Assembly: GCA_030740765.1 (NCBI GenBank)
Contig: JASLWR010000023.1
Location: 1 to 47,238 of the forward strand
Length of the DNA stretch: 47,238 nucleotides
Direction: 5' to 3'
From: Thermoplasmatota archaeon
GTDB taxonomy: Archaea; Thermoplasmatota; Penumbrarchaeia; JASLWR01
Made by a program: the position numbers and the translations under genes. Each line of letters opens with the position of its first letter. Position 1 is the first letter of the stretch. This document shows, piece after piece, positions 6,714 to 16,200 of the stretch. Under the pieces are notes generated by a model. The model was given only the letters and a program-made list of their open reading frames with translations, made no database searches and was not told the DNA's origin.

Positions 6714-9059
6714 ATGAGTATAGAGAGATTTGAGTTTGATTTTTCAGGAGAGAAACTGATAATAGAGCACGGCAGGTTGGCCGCACAGGCGGGGGCCGCA
6801 GTGACGGTACAGATGGGAGGAACCATGGTGATGGCAGCGGCAACCATGTCGAAGAGAGCAAGAGAAGGTATGGATTTTTTTCCATTAATGGTAGATTACG
6901 AGGAACGATATTTCGCAGCTGGAAGGATAAAGGGACCGCGTTTCATGAAGCGCGAGGGACGGCCATCCACTCAGGCAGTATTGACCGGCAGGATGATAGA
7001 TCGAGGGCTACGGCCCCTGTTTCCCCAGGATCTTAGAAACGAGATCCAGGTTACGTGTGTGGTGTTGAGTCTTGATCAGGAGAATAGGCCCGATATTGTG
7101 GCAATGATCGCCGCATGCACTGCATTGCATATATCCAACATCCCTTTTGCGGGCCCCGTGGCAGGTGTACGAATAGGATTGATGACGGGAGACCTCATCG
7201 TCAACCCCATCGCGGACGACCTGGAATACTGTGACCTGCAGTTGACGGTCATGGGTGACGGGGAACGGATCATCATGGTGGACTGCGAGGCAAATGACAT
7301 TGCCGATGAAGAGATCACGAATGCCTTCAAAAAGGCCATGGAGGTCATGGGACCCTTGGCAAAATTCATCGATGATATCAGGAAGAAAGTGGGAGTTGAA
7401 AAGGCATCCCCCGAGAACCTCATCATGAGGGGAAATTTTTCAAAAGAGGATCTGAAGGTGTGGGAGGAGATCAAGAAAGCGGCGATCCCCCATCTGGACA
7501 AGTACCTGTTCAACACTCCCAAAGGCTCCAAGGGAGAGCGAAAGGAGATACTCAAGGACCTTAAGTCTTTGCTGTTGGACGAATTCGTTAAAAAACGGAC
7601 CGGCAAGAAAACAACCAAGAAGACTACCAAGAAGGCGGTCGCGGAGAAAGAGGAGGAGGAACGAAAATATCTGAAAAAATTAATAGATCATTTCTTCTTC
7701 GAATTCATAGAGGAGCAGGTCACTGTAAGCATTCTTGAAAAGGACAAACGAGTGGACGGAAGGAAACTGGATGAGATCAGGGATCTGTCCGTCGATGTCG
7801 GCTTACTTCCCAGGACTCACGGTTCCGGGCTTTTTTCAAGAGGCGAGACCCAGGTGCTATCCGTTGTGACCCTGGGATCCCCGGGAGATGACCTGTCGGT
7901 GGAGTCAATGGAGACGGATGAGTCAAAAAAGTTTTTCCATCATTACAATTTTCTGGGCTACTCGGTAGGAGAGGTCAAACCCATCAGGGGTGCCGGCAGA
8001 CGTGAGATAGGTCACGGTGCTCTTGCCGAGAAGGCACTGGTGCCCGTCATACCCCATGAAGAGGATTTCCCCTACACAGTGCGGGTAGTCAGCGAGGTTA
8101 TGGGGTCGAACGGTTCGTCTTCCATGGGATCCGCCTGTGGCTCGACCATAGCACTGATGGATGCGGGAGTTCCAATCAAGAAGCCTGTTGCTGGAATCGC
8201 CATGGGTCTTGCTTCGCTTGGAGATAAATGGAAGGTACTCACGGATATCCAGGACCTTGAGGATGGTCCCGGGGGCGCTGATTTCAAGTTTACTGGCTCA
8301 CGCGACGGTATCACGGCCATCCAGATGGACACCAAGACCGCCGGGCTCACTCCCGATATGATCGAGGCCACAATGCCTCAGATGCGAAAGGCATTGAATG
8401 AGATTTTAGACGCTATCGAGGGTGTGATTTCGGAGCCTCGCCCAGAGATATCTGAATACGCACCCAGGATCATCAATTTCATGATCGATCCCGAGAAGAT
8501 AGGAGAGGTTATCGGTCCGGGAGGAAAGGTAATCCGTGGAATAACCGCCGAGCTTGGCGTGCAGATTGACATAGTCGACAGCGGGATGGTAATGATCACT
8601 TCAACCGACGCGGAGAATGCTGATGAAGCGGTGAAAACCATAAAGGATATCGTTCGAGTGGTGGAAATTGGTGACATATTCGAAGAGGCCGTGGTTGTGA
8701 AGATCATGAATTTCGGCGCTTTTGTAAACCTGAAACCGGGAACGGACGGGCTGTGCCATATATCGGAGATCGAATGGGGTCATGTAGGCCGGGTGGAAGA
8801 AAGGCTGAATGTAGGCGACAAGGTGAAGGTGAAGGTCATAAAGAAGGAACGGGGTAAGATAGACGTTTCGATAAAGGCCCTTCTTCCCAAGCCTGAAGGA
8901 TACGTCGAACCGCCGAAACGGCCTCGAGGTCCCCCGGGCGGCGGACGAGGCGGTTTTGGAGGTCGAGATCGACGTGGCGGCGGAGGCCGAAGAGGTGGAG
9001 GAGGCGATAGACGAGGCGGTGGTGGACGAGGCTACAGAGGCGGCGGAAACCGGAACTAG
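6714..9059 (+). CDS. pnp: polyribonucleotide nucleotidyltransferase (PNPase), bacterial type, with RGG tail
   Basis: The 781-residue protein has the complete bacterial PNPase layout. The first RNase PH domain spans about 1-140 (FFPLMVDYEERYFAAGRI, KREGRPS). A helical linker carries a lysine-rich insertion near 290-320. The second RNase PH domain (about 343-570) has GRREIGHGALAEKAL and catalytic-type aspartates D517 and D523 in the spacing of the E. coli D486/D492 pair. KH follows (IGEVIGPGGKVI, about 580-645), then S1 (about 652-725), then a Gly/Arg-rich RGG tail (734-781). It degrades RNA 3' to 5' using phosphate and can add tails. GGTGAT five bases before the ATG is an archaeal-style binding site. 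Archaea normally use the exosome (Rrp41/Rrp42) instead, so this gene is probably acquired from bacteria. Confidence 0.96.
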   Translation: MSIERFEFDFSGEKLIIEHGRLAAQAGAAVTVQMGGTMVMAAATMSKRAREGMDFFPLMVDYEERYFAAGRIKGPRFMKREGRPSTQAVLTGRMIDRGLRPLFPQDLRNEIQVTCVVLSLDQENRPDIVAMIAACTALHISNIPFAGPVAGVRIGLMTGDLIVNPIADDLEYCDLQLTVMGDGERIIMVDCEANDIADEEITNAFKKAMEVMGPLAKFIDDIRKKVGVEKASPENLIMRGNFSKEDLKVWEEIKKAAIPHLDKYLFNTPKGSKGERKEILKDLKSLLLDEFVKKRTGKKTTKKTTKKAVAEKEEEERKYLKKLIDHFFFEFIEEQVTVSILEKDKRVDGRKLDEIRDLSVDVGLLPRTHGSGLFSRGETQVLSVVTLGSPGDDLSVESMETDESKKFFHHYNFLGYSVGEVKPIRGAGRREIGHGALAEKALVPVIPHEEDFPYTVRVVSEVMGSNGSSSMGSACGSTIALMDAGVPIKKPVAGIAMGLASLGDKWKVLTDIQDLEDGPGGADFKFTGSRDGITAIQMDTKTAGLTPDMIEATMPQMRKALNEILDAIEGVISEPRPEISEYAPRIINFMIDPEKIGEVIGPGGKVIRGITAELGVQIDIVDSGMVMITSTDAENADEAVKTIKDIVRVVEIGDIFEEAVVVKIMNFGAFVNLKPGTDGLCHISEIEWGHVGRVEERLNVGDKVKVKVIKKERGKIDVSIKALLPKPEGYVEPPKRPRGPPGGGRGGFGGRDRRGGGGRRGGGGDRRGGGGRGYRGGGNRN

Positions 9060-9118
9060 TAAATTAATAATGATGATGTCGGGCCTGACCTTCGGATGTT
9101 TTTGTCGAAACTCGGCCC

Positions 9119-9142
9119 GATATTACTTTTTCATTTTTTTAT
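9119..9142 (+). terminator. T-rich terminator after pnp
   Basis: Two T-runs, in ACTTTTTC and CATTTTTTTATC, lie 60-80 bases after the pnp stop, as expected for archaeal T-tract termination. Confidence 0.4.
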
Positions 9143-9146
9143 CATA

Positions 9147-9317
9147 ATGCAGGCGGCCACGGACCTGCGTTTCGACCTACCCATGTTTTTCTCGTGCTTG
9201 GGCTTTGCCGCCACGGCGGCGATGATCGTGGCTGTACTAGTGCTGGTGTCACTGCTGACCATTCGCTTTATCGGGAAGATAGTCATTTCCAACGTAATAC
9301 GGGAAAGGAGTTCATAA
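9147..9317 (+). CDS. hypothetical small membrane protein
   Basis: A 56-residue frame with one strongly hydrophobic span (FFSCLGFAATAAMIVAVLVL and beyond) and a basic C-terminus ending in IRERSS. It could be extended 17 codons to 9096. No ribosome binding site is obvious, though the ATG follows an AT-rich stretch. The sequence is not recognised. It is followed by the VapBC-type pair with an 85-base gap. A chance frame is quite possible. Confidence 0.35.
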   Translation: MQAATDLRFDLPMFFSCLGFAATAAMIVAVLVLVSLLTIRFIGKIVISNVIRERSS

Positions 9318-9402
9318 GTGGTAGACCATTGAATCTTATGTTAAAATTGTAAGAAACTATAAGTATTGTAAGAAATATATTCATTAGTAAGGCGGTAAGA
9401 CT

Positions 9403-9621
9403 ATGGATGTTACAGTAAGTTCGAAAGGTCAGATCGTTATCCCGTATCATCTAAGAGAGAAGTACGAGATAATACAGGGTACTAAATTGGAAATATCGGA
9501 TGACGATGGGCTGATAAAATTGATACCTCCTGTGAAATTGACGAGTATCTGTGGAACCTGGAATATTGATATGGATGTGGTTGAGAAAAGTATAGAGGAG
9601 GAAAGAAAAAATTGGCGTTGA
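9403..9621 (+). CDS. vapB: AbrB/MazE-fold antitoxin (VapB-type)
   Basis: The 72-residue protein begins with the swapped-hairpin DNA-binding signature MDVTVSSKGQIVIP, followed by LREKYEIIQGTKLEI. This is typical of AbrB-family antitoxins that bind their own promoter. The acidic, charged C-terminus (VVEKSIEEERKNW) is the expected toxin-binding arm. It overlaps the PIN toxin frame by ten bases, the standard arrangement for a co-translated toxin-antitoxin pair. TATA-like sequences (TAAGAAATATATTC) lie just upstream. Confidence 0.9.
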   Translation: MDVTVSSKGQIVIPYHLREKYEIIQGTKLEISDDDGLIKLIPPVKLTSICGTWNIDMDVVEKSIEEERKNWR

Positions 9622-10031
9622 GAATAATTTTGGATACCATGTACGTTATCGGAATCATATCCGATAAAAAATATTTACCCATTGCCCAGGCCATCGACGA
9701 CGGTAAGATCGACTCTATGGTTTCAGTTATTACCATTACCGAATTGATAAAGGTACTAGGCATGGTAGACCGGAAAAAGGCGATCAAAACAGTGTCCCAA
9801 TTGAAATCATCAAAGATAGACATCAAGGTGCTGGGTCTCCCCATCGCGGAAAAAGCCGGCTATCTCAGATTGAAATATGATATCCCCACCGCTGATTCTC
9901 TCATTGGCGCTACGGGGATAATTCATAAAGCCAGTCACATTCTTACTAATGACGCTCATTTCAATTCGATCAAGTCGTTGATTAAACCTATCAACTATTC
10001 TCAGGTGTTAAAACTCATAAAGAAATTGTAA
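9612..10031 (+). CDS. vapC: PIN-domain ribonuclease toxin (VapC-type)
   Basis: The 139-residue PIN domain has all four metal-binding acidic residues: D8 (IILDTMYV), E44 (TITELIKV), D95 (TADSLIGA) and D114 (LTNDAHF). Such toxins cleave tRNA or other RNA when the antitoxin is degraded. It starts at TTG 9612, with GAGGAGGAAAG upstream inside the antitoxin gene. A second TTG lies two codons later. The set of residues is complete, so the toxin is probably active. Confidence 0.9.
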   Translation: MALRIILDTMYVIGIISDKKYLPIAQAIDDGKIDSMVSVITITELIKVLGMVDRKKAIKTVSQLKSSKIDIKVLGLPIAEKAGYLRLKYDIPTADSLIGATGIIHKASHILTNDAHFNSIKSLIKPINYSQVLKLIKKL

Positions 10032-10440
10032 AATGACGTGTATCTTTATTCCCGGATTTCGTGTTTTTTTGTAAAGATTGTTGAGATATAGGTGTATAGT
10101 GTCTTGTGAGGTCTCGAAGTTCCCTAGAGTAGAGTGGGAATTTGAACGGACTACGAATGAATAAATCGTGCGTAGACGAGAAGTCGTTAGTTATCTGACC
10201 GAATGAATATGAGGCAAGGAGCATTGCGACGCAGAGTTCTACCGAAAAGAGACCTTGATTTATTAGGGGGATTTTTTTTAGAGTACCTGATATAGTTGAA
10301 AAGTTTATTCGCAACTACCACCACCAAATCCTTGTCCGATAGACCATTTATTCACATTTGGACTTGTTATGTTGAAATGTGCGGATCGTCCACAAAGTTT
10401 TGATATTGCTAAGAAACTGTATTCCAAATTTAATATAGAT
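10032..10440. other. intergenic region with no supported gene
   Basis: About 400 bases between vapC and the minus-strand lipoprotein. A 99-codon minus frame (10015-10314) overlaps vapC and looks like chance. On the plus strand a frame closing at TAG near 10459 reads KCADRPQSFDIAKKLYSKF. It has protein-like composition, but no start context and no recognised family. It may be a fragment. Confidence 0.3.
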
Positions 10441-10854
10441 TTATCTAATGAAATGTAGTAATAATAAATAAAAAAAACCATTTACATCCGTAGAATTGTG
10501 TAACAATGTCATGGTATAACCAAAATAATCTTCATACATTGGTTCAATGTTATTTTTCATTATCATCTCAATATTCCCTTTTGCTGAAATATTGTAAGCC
10601 AATCCATAGCGTGTGTTTTGTATTGTTATTGAAAAGTTACCATTCTTTTCAATTGAGTCAACAAACTCAACTTGACTCCCAGTCCCATCAATTATAATTG
10701 GTATTAAAACATAATAATTAAGATCACTACTAGAAAATATAGCTATTGTAAGTTTCTCGAAGTAATTGTCTTCATTATTTTCATTTTCTAAGCAACCTAC
10801 AAATGAGACAATTAATAGGATTATTACTATTTGGGAAATGATTACTTTCTTCAC
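10441..10854 (-). CDS. hypothetical lipoprotein, paralogue of the one at 36.8 kb
   Basis: From a GTG at 10854 the product has a short basic start, a hydrophobic run and a lipobox-like VSFVGC, then an asparagine- and acid-rich linker (ENENNEDN) and a beta-rich domain. The domain shares VLIPI, then SITIQNTRYGLAYNIS and a following MTLL stretch, with the protein at 36.8 kb (YLPIPI, LNITNTNYGEAIKIS, MLTLI). It is shorter than that relative because it stops soon after the shared region, so it may be C-terminally truncated. An in-frame start at 10935 gives an unlikely extended N-terminus. The function is unknown; it is probably anchored on the outer face of the membrane. Its base composition is AT-rich. 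Confidence 0.6.
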   Translation of the reverse strand: MKKVIISQIVIILLIVSFVGCLENENNEDNYFEKLTIAIFSSSDLNYYVLIPIIIDGTGSQVEFVDSIEKNGNFSITIQNTRYGLAYNISAKGNIEMIMKNNIEPMYEDYFGYTMTLLHNSTDVNGFFYLLLLHFIR

Positions 10855-10940
10855 AGCAACACTTCTATTATAAAACATCATAATTACTATATTAAATTTT
10901 AGAAAACTTTGGATTTTAACTTTTACACTAAACAAGGGGA

Positions 10941-11087
10941 TTAAAAAAATTCTTCCAATGGCCTATAGGTGAATTCAGCCTGTGAATCGATATTTTCAGT
11001 GACGAGGTCTAAATTATAGACCATTCTCGTCCCTTTTTTCTTCTTACTGGCTACTTGATAATTCTTACCGACAACTTCATACATCAT
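10941..11087 (-). CDS. small hypothetical protein
   Basis: A 48-residue charged frame (VVGKNYQVASKKKKG, then RMVYNLDLVTENIDSQAEF) ends six bases before the longest frame of the lipoprotein gene on the same strand. It starts with ATGATG at the left edge of the transposase element, so its promoter may have been displaced by the insertion. Not recognised. Confidence 0.3.
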   Translation of the reverse strand: MMYEVVGKNYQVASKKKKGTRMVYNLDLVTENIDSQAEFTYRPLEEFF

Positions 11088-12704
11088 AGTCACTGTACAG
11101 TGCCCATGGCATACGAACGTACCGTAACAAGTAGAGGTCATAAGTATCGGCAATTAGTCGAATCCAGATGGGATCCAAAGAAAAAGCAACCACGTACGGT
11201 TGTTCTGAAACATCTCGGAACTGTTATAGAAAAAGACGGGAAAGAAATTCTCAAACCATCGGCATTGAAGATAGATCAAATCGATAATGCATATCCCGTC
11301 GGGAAATTGGCAGTATATTGGAAACTAATGGAAGAACTCAATGTCCATGATTCAATCTCAAAGAGCTTTGATCTCAATAACGACGACATTGCAAAAGGTA
11401 TCCAGATATTAGCGTTAAACCAGCTTGTAGGAAGAAAATCACTTACTAAATTAGTATCTTGGGTTTCTAATGGTCCACTGTCACGCTGGCTTGGACTTGA
11501 GGGGAAAAATCTTACGAAAGATTACTTCCTCTCTGCATTGGACAACATATCGCAAAATGTGGATTCGGTTTTCTGTTCATATTCGAATTCCATCCAACAC
11601 AATCTGAGGAATGGTTGGAGCAGTATCCTCGGCCATGAGCCAGAACGATATTTCTTCTTTCATGATATCACGCGAATAAAATGGAATGGTGGTACAACAT
11701 TTTACGCAAACAACGGGCATGAAAAACAAAGTGGACGCCCACATATCGGATTTGGATTGGTAGTATCAAAAGACAATTACATGCCCATCATGGGATATCC
11801 TGTAAGGGGTCAACATCATGATTCTACAACTGTCAGAGAGACCGTTTCTAATCTGAAAAGGACAGATATGAAGAACATAACATTAGTTTGGGATCGTGGT
11901 TTTGTCGGTAAGAAAAATATTCAACTAGCCCGAGATAATCAAATGCACGTCCTCTCTGCCGGAGTCCGTTCCAGTAAAGCAGTGATAGGTTGGATTTCAA
12001 AATACTCTGACGATGAGATCGAACAGAGAGAGAACATAATGCGTTTGGCAAAAGACAAGGGCATTTATCATAAGGACGAGATTGGAACTTTATATGGACA
12101 GAAGTGTAAGATAGTGGTCACAATCGACCCTCAAAAGCGCAATCATGCACGGGTATCCAGAGATCTTCTATTGCATACTCTCGAACATGAATCTAAGAAG
12201 GAAGACATTGCTCGTTTAAAAAAGAAGTTGACACCGTTGGTGGTACCCTCCCGAGGAAGACGGGGGTACAAGATAGACCGTAACGCAGAATCTCTGGCTC
12301 GGCAATGTGATGGCAGATCATTGTTCTTTTGCACAGACACTGCAATGTCTGGCGAAGATATTGTAAGAACATATTTTCAGAAGGATCACGTCGAAAAAGC
12401 ATTCCGTTTTCTGAAAAAGGATGCTTGTCTCACACCTGTCAGATATCAATTACCGGGCAGAGTCGAATCGTATCTATCGGTAGTAAACTTCGTAGCGTAT
12501 GAACTAATTGCAGCTGTCCTATGGAAGTTAAGAACGCATAAAATTGAAATCGGGTTTGAAGAATTGATGCAAGAAGCGGATAAAATATATGAGATAGAAA
12601 TGACGTTCAAAGGCAAGAAAATCCATCGCTGGACACATATGACGGATAATGTGAAAAAGCTGTTCAAACCATTTGGGATTGCAACCCTTCAAACCTAGTC
12701 ACTG
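11088..12704 (+). mobile_element. insertion element of the IS4 superfamily (IS1634-like)
   Basis: One transposase gene is bracketed by a nine-base direct repeat, TAGTCACTG at 11088-11096 and 12696-12704, which could be a target duplication. Removing one repeat copy and the interior restores a continuous upstream region for the small minus-strand gene. I could not find matching terminal inverted repeats inside these repeats, and the right copy overlaps the transposase stop, so the exact ends are uncertain. Confidence 0.5.
11106..12698 (+). CDS. DDE transposase, IS4 superfamily (IS1634-like)
   Basis: The 530-residue protein has an N-terminal stretch typical of IS1634-type transposases (KYRQLVESRWDPKKK, then HLGTVIEKDG) and an intact DDE triad: D187 in FFHDITRIKW, D263 in LVWDRGFVG and E430 in KDHVEKAFRFLK. 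The catalytic core is split by a long insertion before the glutamate, as usual for IS4 relatives. The start at 11106 (MAYERTV) is chosen for homology; a longer frame begins at 11055. The gene is intact, unlike the other transposase pieces in the window, so it is probably a recent arrival. Confidence 0.9.
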   Translation: MAYERTVTSRGHKYRQLVESRWDPKKKQPRTVVLKHLGTVIEKDGKEILKPSALKIDQIDNAYPVGKLAVYWKLMEELNVHDSISKSFDLNNDDIAKGIQILALNQLVGRKSLTKLVSWVSNGPLSRWLGLEGKNLTKDYFLSALDNISQNVDSVFCSYSNSIQHNLRNGWSSILGHEPERYFFFHDITRIKWNGGTTFYANNGHEKQSGRPHIGFGLVVSKDNYMPIMGYPVRGQHHDSTTVRETVSNLKRTDMKNITLVWDRGFVGKKNIQLARDNQMHVLSAGVRSSKAVIGWISKYSDDEIEQRENIMRLAKDKGIYHKDEIGTLYGQKCKIVVTIDPQKRNHARVSRDLLLHTLEHESKKEDIARLKKKLTPLVVPSRGRRGYKIDRNAESLARQCDGRSLFFCTDTAMSGEDIVRTYFQKDHVEKAFRFLKKDACLTPVRYQLPGRVESYLSVVNFVAYELIAAVLWKLRTHKIEIGFEELMQEADKIYEIEMTFKGKKIHRWTHMTDNVKKLFKPFGIATLQT

Positions 12705-12753
12705 AAATTGCGGATAGACAGGTTATAATGAACTTCAACCTTATTATGAGAAG

Positions 12754-13122
12754 TTGAGAAAATCTGGCCATGTACATCACATAGATAAGAATAGAAATAA
12801 TAATAACATTGAGAATCTGACATTATTATGTGCAGAATGCCATGGACACGTTCATAACTCGAAAATACCTGTACAATTAGAACCTAAACCTATGCAAACT
12901 ACTATAGTTCTAACTCAGAAATATAAATATGTTAAATGTACCGAATGTAGCGGGCGGGTAAGGGTTCGTATGACTGAAAGCATAGGCATTTGTAAGAAAT
13001 GTAAACCCTTAATTAAAAACCACAGGATATTAAAAGAGAAACTCTCAAATTTAAAAGATATTGAGGAAAAGAAAAATAAGAGAAGATCGGACCAATATTG
13101 GCGTTGGCATCATAGTTATTGA
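12754..13122 (+). pseudogene. HNH endonuclease-like gene, N-terminally truncated
   Basis: The frame encodes the HNH core VHHIDKNRNNNNIENL-TLLCAECHGHVH followed by a separate zinc-ribbon-like segment with CTEC and CKKC pairs. In complete relatives a zinc-knuckle region precedes the VHHID motif. Here the frame is closed by TAG at 12715-12717, 13 codons before a TTG that could serve as start. It lies directly after the transposase, so the 5' part was probably lost in a rearrangement. A short active HNH protein cannot be excluded. Confidence 0.6.
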
Positions 13123-13264
13123 AAGAAATCATTTTCCACACTTATGAAATCTTATTTAGCATACTCTCCCTAAACTTCATTTTCACATTTCTGCCGCCTA
13201 GGTCTACTAAAGAGGCAGGACCCGTGTATCATCCCGGGACCTATCTACACCGATAAGTAAAAAA

Positions 13265-16200
13265 CTAATCCGACATTCTCTTGTACTTCTGATAACGAAG
13301 TTTTTGGTCCTCTTCCAGGGCGTCGTGTAATTTCTTTGCTTCATCGGGGAACGACAGGGTCAGGGTATGGTATCTTACCTCGCCCATGAGAAAATCCCTG
13401 ATACTTTCCGACGGTTCTTTTGAATCCAGCTGGAACGGGTTCTTGCCCTCGGCCTTCAGCCGGGGGTCGTACCTGTAGAGGAACCAGTATCCGGCGTCCA
13501 CCGCCTTTTTCATCTCTTCTTGGGACTTACCCATTCCGCCGGCCTTGATCCCGTGGTTGATGCACGGCGCGTATGCGATGACGAGAGCGGGGCCCGGATA
13601 GGATTCCGCCTCTCTTATGGCCTTCAGGAACTGGTTCTTGTTGGCGCCCATGGACACGGATGCAACATAAACGTAGCCATAGGTCATGACCATCAATCCA
13701 AGGTCCTTTTTGGTGGTCTTCTTGCCCGAGGTCGCGAACTTCGCCACAGAACCGATGGGTGTCGCCTTGGACGACTGGCCGCCGGTGTTGGAGTACACCT
13801 CGGTATCCACCACCAGAACGTTCACGTCCTCGCCCATGGCAAGCACGTGGTCCAGGCCGCCGTACCCGATATCGTAGGCCCAGCCGTCGCCTCCAATTAT
13901 CCAGTGGGACGGCTTGGTGAACATGTCCTTCTCGTCGAACATGCCCCCGAGGTTTTCGTCGTCGGACCTCTCCTTCAGGAATTTCTGTATCTTCAGCGAT
14001 ACCGGCTTGCAGTCGTCTCCAATGTGCATAACGTCAAGCCAGTTCACCAGAAGGTCTTTGAACTCTCCCCCGACCTTCTTTCCCACAATTGCTTTCCGTA
14101 CGTAGTTCGCCAACCTGTCCCTTCTCGCCGAGGTGGCGAGATACATGCCGAATCCGTACTCAGCGTTGTCCTCGAAAAGGGAGTTGGCCCATGCGGGACC
14201 ATGACCCAGTTCATTCTTGCAGTATGCAGCGCTGGGGGCGTATGCCGCCCAGATGGATGTACAGCCGGTTGCATTGGCGATTATCATCCTGTCACCGTAA
14301 AGCTGGGTGATGGCCTTCACGTAAGGGGTCTCGCCGCAGCCGGCGCACGCCCCGTTGAACTCCAGCAGCGGCCTTCGGAACTGGGAGCCCTTGATGGAGT
14401 ATTTGTTCGTGTTGCCGTGGCGTACCGGAAGCGTGTCCATGTAATCCCACAGCGGGGCTTTCACTTCTTTCTGAGATTCCAGCGTCTTCATCTCAAGCGC
14501 CTTTTCTCCTTTCCTCCCGGGGCAAACGTCTGCGCAGTTGCCACAGCCCTGGCAGTCCAACACGGACACCTGTATTGTGAATTCGTAATCCCCAAGGTCC
14601 TTGCCCACAGCGCGCAGTCCCTTGTAACCCTCGGGGGCTTTCTCCGCCTCTTCTCCGGTCACCAGGAACGGCCTGATAGAAGCATGGGGACACACGAAGG
14701 CGCACTGGTTGCACTGTATGCAGTTCTCGGCGATCCAGCGTGGTACGTTTACTGCGGTTCCGCGCTTCTCGTACTTCGAGGTCCCGGATGGGAAGAAGCC
14801 GCTTGGTTCGAAATCCGATGTCTTCAGCGTATCTCCCTTCAAGCTGGACATGGTGTCCACGATCCTCCTGATGAACTCTGGCCTGTTCTCGTCCACCACG
14901 ACCGGTTCGTCGGGTGCATCCTTCCAGCTCTGGGGATATTCTATCTTTTGAATCCGATCAAGGGCGATATCCACCGCCCTGTAGTTCATCTTCACTACCT
15001 CGTCTCCCTTCCTCTTATAGGTCTTTTCTATGGCCTTTTTGAGTAGAGTCACTGCCTCCTCCACGGGAAGTATGTTGGCAAGCTTGAAGAAGGTCGTCTG
15101 CATAACCATGTTTATCCTCTGGCCCAGCCCCACCTCCATGGCGATGGCCTCAGCATCTATATTGTAGAACTGTAGTTTATTTGCGGCGATCATCCTCTTG
15201 AGCTGCCCCGGAAATCTCTGTTCCATCTCATCAAGGTCCCAGTGGGAGTTCAGCACGAAGATGCCTCCTTCCTTGATGCCCTCCAGTATGTCGTATTTCT
15301 CCACGTAAGATGAATTATGCACAGCAATATAATCCGCAGTGTCCACCAGGTATCTGGCCTTTATAGGCACGTCGCCGAACCTCAGATGAGAACGCGTGAC
15401 GCCGCCGGATTTTTTCGCATCGTACTCAAAATACCCCTGGGCGTACTTGTCGGTGTTGTCACCGATGATCTTGATTGCGTTCTTGTTGGCACCCACCGTT
15501 CCGTCCCCCCCTATTCCCCAGAACTTGCATCTCACGATGGAGTCGGGCTCGGTGTCTATCTTCTCCGATAACGTGAGACTCGTGTGGGTGATGTCATCGG
15601 TAATACCTATGGTGAAATGATTCTTGGGCTCGTCCAGCTTCAGGTTGTCGAAAACCGTCTTGGCCATGGTTGCCGTGAACTGCTTTGAACTGAGACCGTA
15701 CCTGCCGCCAACGATCTTTCTGTTATCTCCTTTTTGCTGGAAAACGGTGCAGACGTCCTCGAAAAGCGGCTCGGCGTAGGCACCGGGTTCCTTTGTCCGG
15801 TCCAGCACAGCTATCTTCCGGGCGGTCTTTGGGACCGCTTTGTAGAAGTCGTCACCCGAGAACGGGCGGTACAACCTCACGTTCACCACTCCCACCTTTT
15901 CTCCCCTGGCGGCAAGGTGATCAACCACTTCCTCCGTGGTTGTCGAGCCCGCGCCCATGCATATGATCACCCTCTCCGCCTCCGGGTGTCCCATGTAATC
16001 GAAGAGGTGGTATTGTCTTCCCGTAAGCGCCGCTACTCTGTCCATTTCTTCCTGGACGATCTGCGGAACCCGGTCATAGAACTCGTTGCTTCTTTCCCTT
16101 ACCTGGAAATAGGTGTCGGGTCCCATGGCTCCCATTCTCATGTGAGGGTGTTCGGGATTGAGTGCACGAGCTCGGAACTTCCTGATAGCTTCCTGATCCG

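Noticed and set aside
6314-6885. Minus-strand frames between glmS and pnp
   Set aside because: Unusual composition, no starts with binding sites, and one runs into the conserved 5' end of pnp.
13520-15046. 508-codon plus-strand open frame inside nifJ
   Set aside because: It lies opposite a fully conserved enzyme; long antisense frames arise from the codon bias of the real gene, and the product has no recognisable domain.
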